The notes beneath the pieces are model-generated. The model saw only the letters and a list, made by a program, of their open reading frames with translations, had not been told where the DNA came from and made no database searches. Below are positions 16,216 through 24,262 of a stretch of 40,582 bases of DNA, in pieces (position 1 is the stretch's first letter; every line of letters starts with the position of its first letter). A program made the translations under genes and the position numbers. Source of the DNA: Kofleriaceae bacterium (GTDB lineage: Bacteria > Myxococcota_A > Polyangia > Haliangiales > Haliangiaceae); NCBI GenBank assembly GCA_018058095.1, contig JAGPCO010000069.1, forward strand, positions 1 through 40,582. Direction: 5' to 3'.

Positions 16216-17076
16216 CTAGCGGCCGCCGTAGCGAGCGCGCAGGTACTCGGCCAGCTCGGCCCGCGCGGTCGTATCGAGGTCGCCGCGGTAGATGAGCACC
16301 TCGCCGATGCAGCCCTGGTAGGCGAACGCGCCGCCATGCGACAGCACCAGGCCGTCGAGGGTCGAGCCCGACAGCGGCCCGGTCGACGGGCCGGCCGGCA
16401 CCGGCTCGAGCTGGGGCGGCCAGGTCAGGCCGCCGCCATCCTCGGGCGTGGCGGGTCCAGCCTCGATCCACGACGACGGGCCGGCGAACCCGACCAGGGC
16501 GATGAGCGGCTCGTTGCGCCACGGCCCGCCCTGGACGAAGGTGAACTGGTCGCCGCCACCGGCCGAGGCGCGGATGACGCTCTCGGCCCCGAGCAGCGGC
16601 GAGGTGTACTTGCGGATCGTCAGGGCCGGCGCGGCGGTGCCGGTGAACGGGATGGCGTACTCGCCGCCGGTGGGGCGCAGCGCCATCGCCACCGTGAACG
16701 GACCACGCTCGACCACGGAGGTGTTGACCAGGTAGCCGTTGGCCCCGTCGGGGCCAGGCATGAAACACACGCTGCCGTTGCGGCTGCCGCTGGCCGGGTA
16801 GGCCTGGTACGTCACGCCGGCCACGTCGGGGCTGCCGCGGAACATGTGCCGGCCCAGGCCCGACTGATCGGCCCAGCTCAGCACCTCGCCCTGGCTCGAG
16901 GTGGTGACGCCACGGGTGCCGTCGAGCCACAGCGTCAGCTCGCCGAGCGAGCTCGGGTCGAGCTCGGCGCCAAGCAGCGGCGCGGCGTGGTCGCGCAGGC
17001 CCGGGTCGCTCGAGGGTTCGAGGCAGGCGGCGGTGGCGAGGCTGGTGAGGAGGGTGAGCGAGGTGGTGCGGAACAT
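16216..17076 (-). CDS. LamG/concanavalin-like lipoprotein
   Basis: 286-aa predicted lipoprotein, leader MFRTTSLTLLTSLATAAC with Cys18. The mature part opens with ELTLWLDGTRGVTTSSQGEV and LSWADQSGLGRHMF, the start typical of concanavalin A-like (LamG) jelly-roll domains, and closes with CIGEVLIYRGDLDTTARAEL, a common last strand plus helix of these domains. Such domains usually bind carbohydrate or glycoprotein; no catalytic residues can be assigned. It lies between other lipoprotein genes on the same strand (16216, 17196, 18878). Confidence 0.75.
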   Translation of the reverse strand: MFRTTSLTLLTSLATAACLEPSSDPGLRDHAAPLLGAELDPSSLGELTLWLDGTRGVTTSSQGEVLSWADQSGLGRHMFRGSPDVAGVTYQAYPASGSRNGSVCFMPGPDGANGYLVNTSVVERGPFTVAMALRPTGGEYAIPFTGTAAPALTIRKYTSPLLGAESVIRASAGGGDQFTFVQGGPWRNEPLIALVGFAGPSSWIEAGPATPEDGGGLTWPPQLEPVPAGPSTGPLSGSTLDGLVLSHGGAFAYQGCIGEVLIYRGDLDTTARAELAEYLRARYGGR

Positions 17077-17195
17077 GCTCGGCCAGATTGCAAGGCGCCG
17101 ACCAGCCGCAAGGGCGCGGATCCTCTCGCCGCGCCGTGCGTGGCCGCGCGAACTGAGCGCGCAGATCGAGCGGGCACCGCGTCGCCGCGCGTGGG

Positions 17196-18125
17196 CTACG
17201 GCTCGCCGGCGACCGTGCCGTACGGGCCGATCCAGCCCTGATCGTCGACGATGGCGATGGCGCCCTCGAAGGCGTAGTCACCCGGCTCGGTCGGCTCGAT
17301 GTCGTTGACGCCGGCGTTGAAGCCGTCGAGGTTGGCGGCGTCGTTGAACGTCAGCGTCTGGGTCGCGAAGTACGCGGTCATGCTGCCGCGCGCCGGCTGA
17401 CCGCCGGCGTAGAAGTCGTCGCCGTCGTAGATGGGCGTGGTGGCGCTGACCGCCTCGTCGAACACCCGGCTGTCGAAGCGGAACGTGGTGTCGCTCACCC
17501 GCTCGATGGCGTGCTCGAGGCGGTAGGTGTGCGCCTTGGGCAGCGGCGTCGACAGGTGGAACTGATCATTCGGGAACGGGTTGTCCCAGAAGCCGTGCCC
17601 GAGGAGCCACATCCCTGGGCCGACGTTGTTGAAGCACTGCGTGGTCCAGTTGGTCTGCGAGCCGGCGCCGCCGTCCTGGAACGGGTGGGTCTGGGTGTCG
17701 ACGGTGCCGTCGGGCTGGACCTGCCGGAAGTAGTACCGGTAGTACCGGGTCGAGCCGACCGCGAGCGCGGGCAGGCCTGGACCGAACGGCGGGCCGACCC
17801 GCCAGATGCCGGAGCCCTGGCTCCACGACACCCGCAGCACGTTGGCCATGCCGGCCGGGAAGCCGAGGTCGCCCGGGTTGGCCAGCACCTCGCCGCCGGT
17901 GCCGTACACCGCCCACAGGCCTCCATCCTCGAGGGCCATCGCCGTGGTCCCGGTCGCGGTCGCGAAGTCGGACTGCAGCAGCGGCGTCAGCGGCGCGCCG
18001 GTGCGGGCGTCGGCGCCGGCCGTCGCGTCGACCCGGCCCTCGGGGCCGGCGTCGGCGGTCGCCGCGCCTCCGCCATCGGAGCAACCCCAGGTGGTGAGCA
18101 GCACGAGCCACACGTTCCCTCGCAT
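17196..18125 (-). CDS. Lipoprotein, beta-sandwich, unknown substrate
   Basis: 309-aa predicted lipoprotein: the leader ends in LLTTWGC (Cys15), then an Asp/Ala/Gly-rich linker to about residue 45. The mature part has aromatic- and Gly-rich strands (TRYYRYYFRQVQPDGTVDTQ, HTYRLEHAIERVSDTTFRF, GSMTAYFATQTLTFND), like a jelly-roll related to LamG or polysaccharide-lyase domains, but no lyase signature could be assigned. AAGGAGG lies 5 nt before the ATG at 18125, so this gene is leadered, unlike several of its neighbours. Confidence 0.7.
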   Translation of the reverse strand: MRGNVWLVLLTTWGCSDGGGAATADAGPEGRVDATAGADARTGAPLTPLLQSDFATATGTTAMALEDGGLWAVYGTGGEVLANPGDLGFPAGMANVLRVSWSQGSGIWRVGPPFGPGLPALAVGSTRYYRYYFRQVQPDGTVDTQTHPFQDGGAGSQTNWTTQCFNNVGPGMWLLGHGFWDNPFPNDQFHLSTPLPKAHTYRLEHAIERVSDTTFRFDSRVFDEAVSATTPIYDGDDFYAGGQPARGSMTAYFATQTLTFNDAANLDGFNAGVNDIEPTEPGDYAFEGAIAIVDDQGWIGPYGTVAGEP

Positions 18126-18213
18126 CGAGCCCTCCTTGGTCGTGCTCCAGGGTACCACCGGGTCATGAGATCCTGGCGCCGATGAGCCGGCGAGGGTCGC
18201 CGCAGGCGGCCGG

Positions 18214-18753
18214 TCAGGCTGGTTCGACCGCCGGGGCGCTGCCGGCGCCCGGACCGAGCGCGCGCTGCATGTAGACCAGGTCGAGCCAGCGGCCGAACTT
18301 GCGCCCCACGTTCGGCATTCGCGCTACTTCGACGAAACCCGCGCGCGCGTGCAGGGCCATCGAGCCAGGCTCGGAGCCTGACATGCCAGCGACCATCTGT
18401 CGGAACCCGAGCGCCTCGCACCGGGTCATCAGCGCTGTGAGCAGGCGCGTGCCCAGCCCGCGTCCGACCATGTCGTGACGCAGGTAGATGCTGTCCTCGC
18501 AGGTGTGGCGATAGCCGGCGCGCGGGTTGAATTGCGCCGCGTAAGCGTAGCCGACGGTCGCGCCGGCCTGGTCCTTCGCCAGCAACCAGGGCCACCCCGC
18601 GTCGAGCACGCGGGCCATACGCGCGGCCATCTCCGAGGTCGTCGGGGCCGTCTGCTCCCAGCTGGCGGCGCCGTGCAGCACGTGGTGGGCGTAGATCGCC
18701 GCCACGGCGGCGGCGTCGTCGAGGCTGGCCTCGGTGAGGGTCCAGTCGGTCAT
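18214..18753 (-). CDS. GNAT family N-acetyltransferase (phosphinothricin acetyltransferase-like)
   Basis: 179-aa protein with the GNAT acetyl-CoA fold. The acetyl-CoA-binding signature is VGRGLGTRLLTALM (Q/R-x-x-G-x-G/A type), with strand 4 in HTCEDSIYLRHDM and a final GFVEVARMPNVGRKFGRWLD. The N-terminal EASLDDAAAVAAIYAHHV and the downstream order follow the phosphinothricin/methionine sulfoximine acetyltransferase subfamily, which acetylates amino groups of amino acid analogues. The substrate is not certain. The start ATG at 18753 has TAGCGT 6 nt upstream. Confidence 0.88.
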   Translation of the reverse strand: MTDWTLTEASLDDAAAVAAIYAHHVLHGAASWEQTAPTTSEMAARMARVLDAGWPWLLAKDQAGATVGYAYAAQFNPRAGYRHTCEDSIYLRHDMVGRGLGTRLLTALMTRCEALGFRQMVAGMSGSEPGSMALHARAGFVEVARMPNVGRKFGRWLDLVYMQRALGPGAGSAPAVEPA

Positions 18754-18759
18754 GGCTCG

Positions 18760-18765
18760 ACGCTA
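18760..18765 (-). promoter_or_regulatory. TANNNT -10 box, leaderless-type
   Basis: On the minus strand TAGCGT lies exactly 6 nt before the ATG at 18753, and no Shine-Dalgarno sequence is present. Confidence 0.45.
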
Positions 18766-18877
18766 CCGGTCCCGGCGGGTGAGCGGGAAGGGCCTAGCAG
18801 GACGCTGTCAAACGCGGCGCAGCCACTATCGGCAGGTCGCGCGCCGGCGCCGGCTGCGCTTCGGCCCGCCGCCCGCG

Positions 18878-19750
18878 TCACGAGCAGGTGCGGCGAGCGA
18901 CGTAGAGCTCGAACCCACCGCCGCGCTCGCTGTCGAAGTACAGCTCGGTGCCGTCGCCGGTGAGGGCGGCGTCCTCGTCGATGCCCGTACTGTTGATGGG
19001 AAGGCGGACCGGGGGCGACCACGGATCGGACACGCTGGCCCGCTCGCTGGCGTACAGGTCGAAGTCGCCCGCTGGGTCGCTCTCGAAGATCACCTCGAGC
19101 TGGTCCTCTCGCACCGCCGGGAAATTCACCGGGATGGTGATCCCAGGCGAGGCAGTGACGGCGGTGAACTGCGCCGCCGACGAGGTGCGGACCGCGACCT
19201 GCAGGTTGGCGGCGTCATCGGTGCTGTACGCGGTCAGGCCGTCGGCCAGCGGGTAAACGCCGGTCATGCGGGGCGTACATCCGGCGGTCAGCGCGGTCGA
19301 GGTCGTGAACTGCATGGGTTGGGTCGCGCTCAGCAGCTCGGGGCAGGCCGGCGTGTCCCCGTAGGCCATCATGAGCTCGCGGCCACCCCGGGCCAGGCCG
19401 ACCTCCCACACCTCATCGCCGATGCCGGGGATCTGCGTCGGGGCCGAGAAGGGATCGGTCCGGCTGGCGCGCGACGCGAACAGGCCGACGCCACCAGCCT
19501 GCCACGCCAGGTACAGGCCGTCGGCGGAGACGTGGACGCTGCGGCCGACCAGCGCACCGCCCAGGCTGGCGACCAGCGTGGGCGGCTGCCACGGCCCGCA
19601 GCTCAGCGGGCCCGCGCCATCGGGACGCGCGTCGCCGTCGCCGGCGGCCCCGTCGTGGCTGGCGCCGTCGGTCGTGGCTGCGGCGTCGAAGCCGATCCGG
19701 CACGCGGCCGTCGCCGCCAGCAGGATGAGGACCGAGCCGCGGGCCGACAT
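18878..19750 (-). CDS. Beta-propeller-like (PD40-type) lipoprotein
   Basis: 290-aa predicted lipoprotein: leader MSARGSVLILLAATAAC with Cys17, then an Asp/Gly/Ala linker to about residue 48. The mature part shows repeated blades in which a DG or DD turn sits between strands: SVHVSADGLYLAWQ, DAALTGDGTELYFDSERGGG and FELYVARRTC at the end. This is the pattern of PD40/WD40-like TolB-type propellers, usually protein- or glycan-binding. It is a short propeller, perhaps incomplete in the number of blades. The ATG is 6 nt after TACCAT. Confidence 0.7.
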   Translation of the reverse strand: MSARGSVLILLAATAACRIGFDAAATTDGASHDGAAGDGDARPDGAGPLSCGPWQPPTLVASLGGALVGRSVHVSADGLYLAWQAGGVGLFASRASRTDPFSAPTQIPGIGDEVWEVGLARGGRELMMAYGDTPACPELLSATQPMQFTTSTALTAGCTPRMTGVYPLADGLTAYSTDDAANLQVAVRTSSAAQFTAVTASPGITIPVNFPAVREDQLEVIFESDPAGDFDLYASERASVSDPWSPPVRLPINSTGIDEDAALTGDGTELYFDSERGGGFELYVARRTCS

Positions 19751-19756
19751 CGACCG

Positions 19757-19762
19757 ATGGTA
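19757..19762 (-). promoter_or_regulatory. TANNNT -10 box, leaderless-type
   Basis: On the minus strand TACCAT lies exactly 6 nt before the ATG at 19750, with no Shine-Dalgarno sequence. Confidence 0.45.
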
Positions 19763-19918
19763 CCGCGCTCGGCGCACCCCGCCCAGGAAGACCCAGTGGC
19801 CACCCGGGCCCGCGGGGCCTATGTCCGGCGCCGGAACGTGTCACGGTGTGGTCGTGGCGGCGCCGGCGCTCCACCACGGCCCTGTGGCCGCGCGCCGGCC
19901 GCAACAGCAGGAGCCCCG

Positions 19919-20092
19919 ATGATCCGACGGTACAGCGGCGACAAGAAGAGTATCGAAGCGCGAACCAACGACAACGGCCGGACCTGGTCCGTGAAGCTGT
20001 TCGAAGGCGGACGGCTGACCGAGTACACCGGCGGGACCGTGGCCGAGATCGACGCCCTGGCCGCCAAGCACCAGATGAAGCTCGTCGGCTAG
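19919..20092 (+). CDS. Small protein of unknown function
   Basis: 57-aa protein: a basic N-terminus (MIRRYSGDKKSIEART), a strand-like middle (TWSVKLFEGGRLTEYTG), and a C-terminal helix (VAEIDALAAKHQMKLVG). CAGGAG lies 5 nt before the ATG. The small alpha/beta layout resembles short stand-alone domains of unknown function. Its TAG stop codon is inside a hairpin whose other arm holds the stop codon of the convergent kinase gene. It may be a real single-gene transcript; nothing tells its role. Confidence 0.55.
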   Translation: MIRRYSGDKKSIEARTNDNGRTWSVKLFEGGRLTEYTGGTVAEIDALAAKHQMKLVG

Positions 20093-20120
20093 CAGGGTGC
20101 TGAAGAAGCAGCCTGCTAGC
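20088..20120. terminator. Hairpin holding the stop codons of two convergent genes
   Basis: GCTAGCAGGGTGCT (20088-20101), loop GAAGA, AGCAGCCTGCTAGC (20107-20120): 14-bp arms with one mismatch. The left arm contains the TAG of the plus-strand 57-aa gene (20090-20092); the right arm contains the TAG of the minus-strand kinase gene (20118-20116). It is the same element as 6293-6323 in inverse orientation (loop GAAGA against TCTTC). It is likely a bidirectional terminator or a mobile palindrome that gave both genes their stop codons. Confidence 0.7.
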
Positions 20121-22809
20121 GGCCGGGTAGTGCCGCCAGCGCCGCCCGGGCGCGCGCACGCGCGCGCTCGTCGGCGCCGGCCGACTCGAGCCAGGCCAGC
20201 TCGGCCTCGAGGCGCTGGCGCGCCGACGCGACCTCGCCGGCCGCGGCCTCGCACTCGGCCAGCTCGACGGTGGCCAGCGAGATGGTCTGGCGCTGGGCGT
20301 CGACGATGGCGGCGGCCAGCGTGCTGGCCAGCTGTGGACGCGCCGCCGCGCAGCCGGCCTCGGCCCGGAGCAGCTGGGCGGCGACCAGCGCGCGCAGCGG
20401 CGCGTTGGAGGCCGGCAGCGTCAGGGCCTCGTCGAGCAGGGCCCGCGCCCGCGCGCGATCCCCGTCGAGGAGCGCCAGCCGCGCGGCGTGGCTCAGCGCG
20501 GTGGTCAGCAGCGGCGAACCGGCCCGGCGGGTGCCGTCGACGCCGCGCTGCAGCAGCACGCGCCCGCGGCTGACCTCACCGGCGGCGTGCAGGGCGACGC
20601 CGAGGAACACCGCGTCCTCGGCGGCCTGGCTCGACTCGGCCCCGGCCAGCTGCTCCGACAGCGCCAGGGCCCGCGCGAAGCTGTCGGCGGCGGCGTGCCA
20701 GCGGCCGAGGTCGAGCTGGGCCAGCCCCAGGTTGTAGGCCGCGGTCGTGCTGGGCTGCCCCGAGGCGGCGGCGACGTCGAGCGCGCGCTGCAGGTGGCCG
20801 ACCGCGGCCAGCAGGTCGCCGCGATGGATCTCGAGCCCGCCGAGGTTGTTGTACGCCGAGCTCACCAGGGCGTCGGCTGGACCACGGGAGGCGATCCGCG
20901 CCTGCAGCACCTCGGTGAGGAGGCGGTGGGCCTCGGCGAAGTTCTTGCGGGTGGCCTCGATGTTGGCCAGCGTCTCCATCGAGTCGACGATGTAGAGGTG
21001 GCCGGCCGGGAGGGTGCGCTGGCGGATGGCGAGCGAGGTGCGCTCGTGGGCCCACGCCTCCTCCAGCGTGCTCGGATCGGGGTACAGCAGGATGGCGAGG
21101 AAGTGCAGCCACTGCGCGCGCACCGCGTCGGGCTGGCCGGCGCTGTCGAGCGCCAGCTCGATGAACGGGCGGGCGCGCAGCGCGTCGCCGCGCCGGCCCA
21201 GGTGGTTACCCTCGACCAGGAAGGCGCGCGACAGCGCGTCGGCGACCAGCTCCTGGTCGCGGGCCTGGGCCGCGACCTTGGCCGCCCGCTGGTAGGTGGT
21301 CAGCGCCGCCGGGTCGCGATCGAGGCGGTCCTCACACTCGCCGCGCACGACCAGGGCGGCCGCGGTCAGGGCCAGGTCCCCTGCCTGCTCGCCGGCGGTG
21401 ATGGCGCGCTCGGCCAGCGGCAGCGCGCGCTCGAACTGGCCGAGCGACAGCGCGGCGCGGGCGCGGGCGAGCGCGTCCTCGCCAGCGGCGAGCTCGCCGG
21501 CCTGGGCGCCGCCGGTGGGCCGCGGCGGTCCGGGCGGGTCGGCGCAGCGCGCGACCGGGCGCAGCCCGGCGACGGCGTCGCTGGTCGCGCGCAGCGCCCG
21601 CGCTTCCCCGCTGGCAACGCCGTCGAGCAAGCCCGACAGCTCCGACAGCCGGCCATCGAGGCACTGCATGCGCTGGTCGAGGGTCGCGGCCGAGCGCACG
21701 CCCTGGCGCGTGTCCATGCAGGCGCCGGTGCGGGCGCTGGCCCAGGCATCGGCGTAGCCGTCGAGGTCACGCAGCACCCTCTCGACCGTGGCCGCCGGCA
21801 CCGCGATGGTCGGCGCCAGCAGCCGCGTGCGCAGGTCGGCCCGGGCCGCGCTCGTCCACAGCGCCTGCACCGGCCGGCCCAGGCCCTGGCAGGCCGCGGC
21901 GCGCTGGCCCGGTCGCACCAGCGCGGCGATCACCGCCAGTGACGCCAGCGCCACCGCCGCCGCCGCCAGCACGACCCAGCCCCGGCGGCTCGGCGGCGCC
22001 AGCGCGCGCGCGAACTCGTCGATGCCGGGGAAGCGATCGTCCGGGGCCGGCGACAGGGCCCGGCGGATGGCGGCGCGGACGCGGCGCGGCACCGGCGAGT
22101 CGACCGGCTCGTCCTCGATCGCGCCGCGGCTGACGGCGTCGGCCAGGCCGGTCGCCTCGGCCGAGGCGAACGGGCGGCGGCCGTGCAGCGCCTCGTACAG
22201 CGCGCAGGCCAGGCCCCACTGATCGGTGCGCGGGTCGAGCGCGCCGCCCCGGTGCTGCTCCGGCGCCATGTACGCCGGCGTGCCGACCATCCCGGTCGCC
22301 TCGACGTCGGTCGCCGCGCTGCGCGCCAGCCCGAAGTCGGTGACCCGGACGCCGCCATCGCGGCTGACCAGGACGTTGGACGGCTTGAAGTCGCGATGGA
22401 CGATGCCGGCGCGGTGGGCGGCGGCCAGGCCGCGGCTGGCCTGGACGTAGGCGTCGACGATCTCGTGCCACGGCCGGCCCTTCTGCCAGGCGCGTAGCTC
22501 CTCGCCCTCGACCAGCTCCATCACCAGCGCGGTGCGGGCGCCGAGGCGGATCACCTCGTACACCTGGACCACGTTGGGGTGCGACAGCCGGGCCATCGCC
22601 TGCGCCTCGCGCAGCGGGCGGTCGTCGTCGCCGGTGACCACCAGCTTGATCGCCACGTCGCGCTGGAGATCGGGGTCGTGGGCGGCGACGACCACGCCCA
22701 TGCCGCCGGCGCCGACCAGCCGCCGGAACTGGTAGCGCCCGATCTGCGCCTCGTCCCAGCCGGGCTGGGGCGACTCGGGCGCGGTCTGCGGCAGCTCGGA
22801 CGCCGTCAC
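20116..22809 (-). CDS. Ser/Thr protein kinase with membrane helix and TPR region
   Basis: 897-aa protein. Residues about 26-270 form a eukaryotic-type kinase: glycine loop [16 protein letters not shown] Lys55 (VAIKLV), catalytic HRDFKPSN with Asp140, DFG at 158-160, and APE in [15 protein letters not shown] membrane helix follows (about 278-298), then about 590 residues of helical repeats of TPR type (for example [36 protein letters not shown]), which would lie outside the cytoplasmic membrane. The GTG start at 22809 overlaps the stop codon of the upstream FHA activator gene (GTGA), so kinase and activator are made as a unit; the activator's FHA domain is a likely target or reader of its phosphorylation. 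The 3' end lies in a shared hairpin. Confidence 0.93.
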   Translation of the reverse strand: MTASELPQTAPESPQPGWDEAQIGRYQFRRLVGAGGMGVVVAAHDPDLQRDVAIKLVVTGDDDRPLREAQAMARLSHPNVVQVYEVIRLGARTALVMELVEGEELRAWQKGRPWHEIVDAYVQASRGLAAAHRAGIVHRDFKPSNVLVSRDGGVRVTDFGLARSAATDVEATGMVGTPAYMAPEQHRGGALDPRTDQWGLACALYEALHGRRPFASAEATGLADAVSRGAIEDEPVDSPVPRRVRAAIRRALSPAPDDRFPGIDEFARALAPPSRRGWVVLAAAAVALASLAVIAALVRPGQRAAACQGLGRPVQALWTSAARADLRTRLLAPTIAVPAATVERVLRDLDGYADAWASARTGACMDTRQGVRSAATLDQRMQCLDGRLSELSGLLDGVASGEARALRATSDAVAGLRPVARCADPPGPPRPTGGAQAGELAAGEDALARARAALSLGQFERALPLAERAITAGEQAGDLALTAAALVVRGECEDRLDRDPAALTTYQRAAKVAAQARDQELVADALSRAFLVEGNHLGRRGDALRARPFIELALDSAGQPDAVRAQWLHFLAILLYPDPSTLEEAWAHERTSLAIRQRTLPAGHLYIVDSMETLANIEATRKNFAEAHRLLTEVLQARIASRGPADALVSSAYNNLGGLEIHRGDLLAAVGHLQRALDVAAASGQPSTTAAYNLGLAQLDLGRWHAAADSFARALALSEQLAGAESSQAAEDAVFLGVALHAAGEVSRGRVLLQRGVDGTRRAGSPLLTTALSHAARLALLDGDRARARALLDEALTLPASNAPLRALVAAQLLRAEAGCAAARPQLASTLAAAIVDAQRQTISLATVELAECEAAAGEVASARQRLEAELAWLESAGADERARARARAALAALPGR

Positions 22810-24113
22810 TTGCGGGGCCGCTGGATGCGGTGGATGCGCAGCTTGGTCACCAGGGTGGCGCGCGACACGCCGAGCAGCTTGGCGGCCCGGGTCTGGTTGC
22901 CGGCGCACGCCTCGAGCGCCTCGACGATGCGGCTGCGCTCGGCCGCCTCCTCGGCCGAGGCCGGCGCCGCCGCGTCGGCGCGCGCCTTGACCGCCGTGAT
23001 GGCCAGGTGGCCGGGGGCGAGCGGCGCGTCGCCGGCGAGGATGACCGCGCGCTCGAGCACCGCCTTGAGCTCGCGCACGTTGCCGGGCCAGGCGTGCGCC
23101 TCCAGCCGCTGCAGCAGCGCGGCGTCGATCACCTGGCGCCGCCGGGTCGCCGCGGCCTCAACGAAGACCCGGGCCAGCCCGCCGATGCGCTGGCGCTGCT
23201 CGCGCAGCGGCGGGATCACCAGCGTCGCGCCGTCGAGGCGGTAGAACAGGTCGCTGCGGAAGCGGCCCTCGGCCACCTCGGTCGCCAGCTCGCGGTTGGT
23301 GGCGGCGACGAAGCGGACGTCGAGGGCGATGGGCTTGACCGCGCCGAGGCGGGTGATCTCACGCGTCTCGAGCGCGCGCAGCAGCTTGGCCTGGACCGGC
23401 AGCGGCAGCTCGCCGACCTCGTCGAGGAAGAACGTGCCGTGCTGGGCCGCCTCGATCAGGCCGACCCGGGCCTGCGAGGCGCCGGTGAAGGCGGCGCGCT
23501 CGTGCCCGAACAGCTCGCTCTCGATGAGGGTCGGCGCCATCGCCGCGCAGTTGGCGCGCACGAACGCGCCGGGGCGCCGGGACAGCTGGTGGATGGTCTG
23601 GGCCAGGACCTCCTTGCCGACCCCGGTCTCGCCGAGGATGAGCAGGTTGAGCGGGCTGGCCGCCAGGTCGTGGATGAACGGGCCGACCCCGCCCGGGGTG
23701 GGGTCGACCACGCTGAGCGACCGCGCCCGCGCCGACGCCTCCGAGCGCGACGGGTCGCGCCGGGTGCGGGCGATCAGGAAGTGGAAGCGGCCGATCTGGA
23801 AGGTCTCGCCCATCGCCAGCGGCACGCGCTGGCCCGGCGCGACCAGCGCGCCGCGGACCCGGGTGCCGTTGCGCGAGCCGAGATCCTCGACGGTCAGGGC
23901 CGGTGCGAGCTGGAGGCGGGCGTGGCGGCGCGACAGCGCGTCGTGGCCGAGCACGACGTCGCACTCGGGCGCGCGGCCGATCGTGATCTCGTCGCGCCGA
24001 AGCGGGAACGTCAGCACGGTGTCGCCGCCGGTCACCAGCAACAGGCCCTCGCCATGCGGGTCGCCGCCGTGGGTCGACGGCGACGAGGCGGTGTCTGCGA
24101 GGTGGCCACTCAC
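22806..24113 (-). CDS. FHA-domain sigma-54-dependent activator with AAFTGA loop
   Basis: 435-aa enhancer-binding protein from a GTG start. The FHA domain spans about residues 25-115 (motifs LSRRHARL and GSRNGTRV). The AAA+ domain has Walker A GETGVGKE and a Walker B-type DEVGELP; the sigma-54-contact loop reads AAFTGA at 207-212 instead of GAFTGA. The C-terminus has a Fis-type helix-turn-helix (NQTRAAKLLGVSRATLVTKL). Its stop codon overlaps the kinase gene's start, so it is first in a kinase/activator operon. It is read divergently from the lipid operon at 24263 and may control it through the dyads at 24155-24185. Confidence 0.92.
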   Translation of the reverse strand: MSGHLADTASSPSTHGGDPHGEGLLLVTGGDTVLTFPLRRDEITIGRAPECDVVLGHDALSRRHARLQLAPALTVEDLGSRNGTRVRGALVAPGQRVPLAMGETFQIGRFHFLIARTRRDPSRSEASARARSLSVVDPTPGGVGPFIHDLAASPLNLLILGETGVGKEVLAQTIHQLSRRPGAFVRANCAAMAPTLIESELFGHERAAFTGASQARVGLIEAAQHGTFFLDEVGELPLPVQAKLLRALETREITRLGAVKPIALDVRFVAATNRELATEVAEGRFRSDLFYRLDGATLVIPPLREQRQRIGGLARVFVEAAATRRRQVIDAALLQRLEAHAWPGNVRELKAVLERAVILAGDAPLAPGHLAITAVKARADAAAPASAEEAAERSRIVEALEACAGNQTRAAKLLGVSRATLVTKLRIHRIQRPRK

Positions 24114-24154
24114 GCCGCGGCATCGTAGCGCGCCACGCGTCGGAGCGGGTCATC

Positions 24155-24185
24155 GCCTAGCTGCCTAGGCAATCTGGCTAGGCAG
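24155..24185. promoter_or_regulatory. Overlapping CTAG-centred dyads, candidate activator site
   Basis: CTGCCTAG (24161-24168) and CTAGGCAG (24178-24185) form a perfect 8-bp inverted repeat. It overlaps GCCTAG (24155-24160) and CTAGGC (24165-24170), a second dyad. The site lies between the divergent activator gene and the lipid operon, centred about 90 bp upstream of the start predicted from the sigma-54-like box at 24235. That is the usual distance of an upstream activating sequence. Confidence 0.5.
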
Positions 24186-24234
24186 TCGCCCCCGATCGTC
24201 ATCGCAAGCCGGCGAGGCCCCGCGTGGGTCCTGG

Positions 24235-24250
24235 TGGCACACACGGTGCA
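24235..24250 (+). promoter_or_regulatory. Candidate sigma-54 promoter of the lipid operon
   Basis: TGGCACACACGGTGCA has a full TGGCAC -24 element and GC of the -12 element exactly 10 nt after the GG pair; the -12 reads GTGCA for TTGCA. The predicted start (about 24261) is 2 nt before the ATG at 24263, so the transcript would be nearly leaderless. It points away from the divergent sigma-54 activator gene. Confidence 0.42.
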
Positions 24251-24262
24251 GTACGCCGCGGC

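Noticed and set aside
18794-18801. Another copy of the CTAGCAGG hairpin
   Set aside because: Only the left half (CTAGCAGG) is present, followed by an unrelated sequence; there is no second arm, so it was not called as a repeat.
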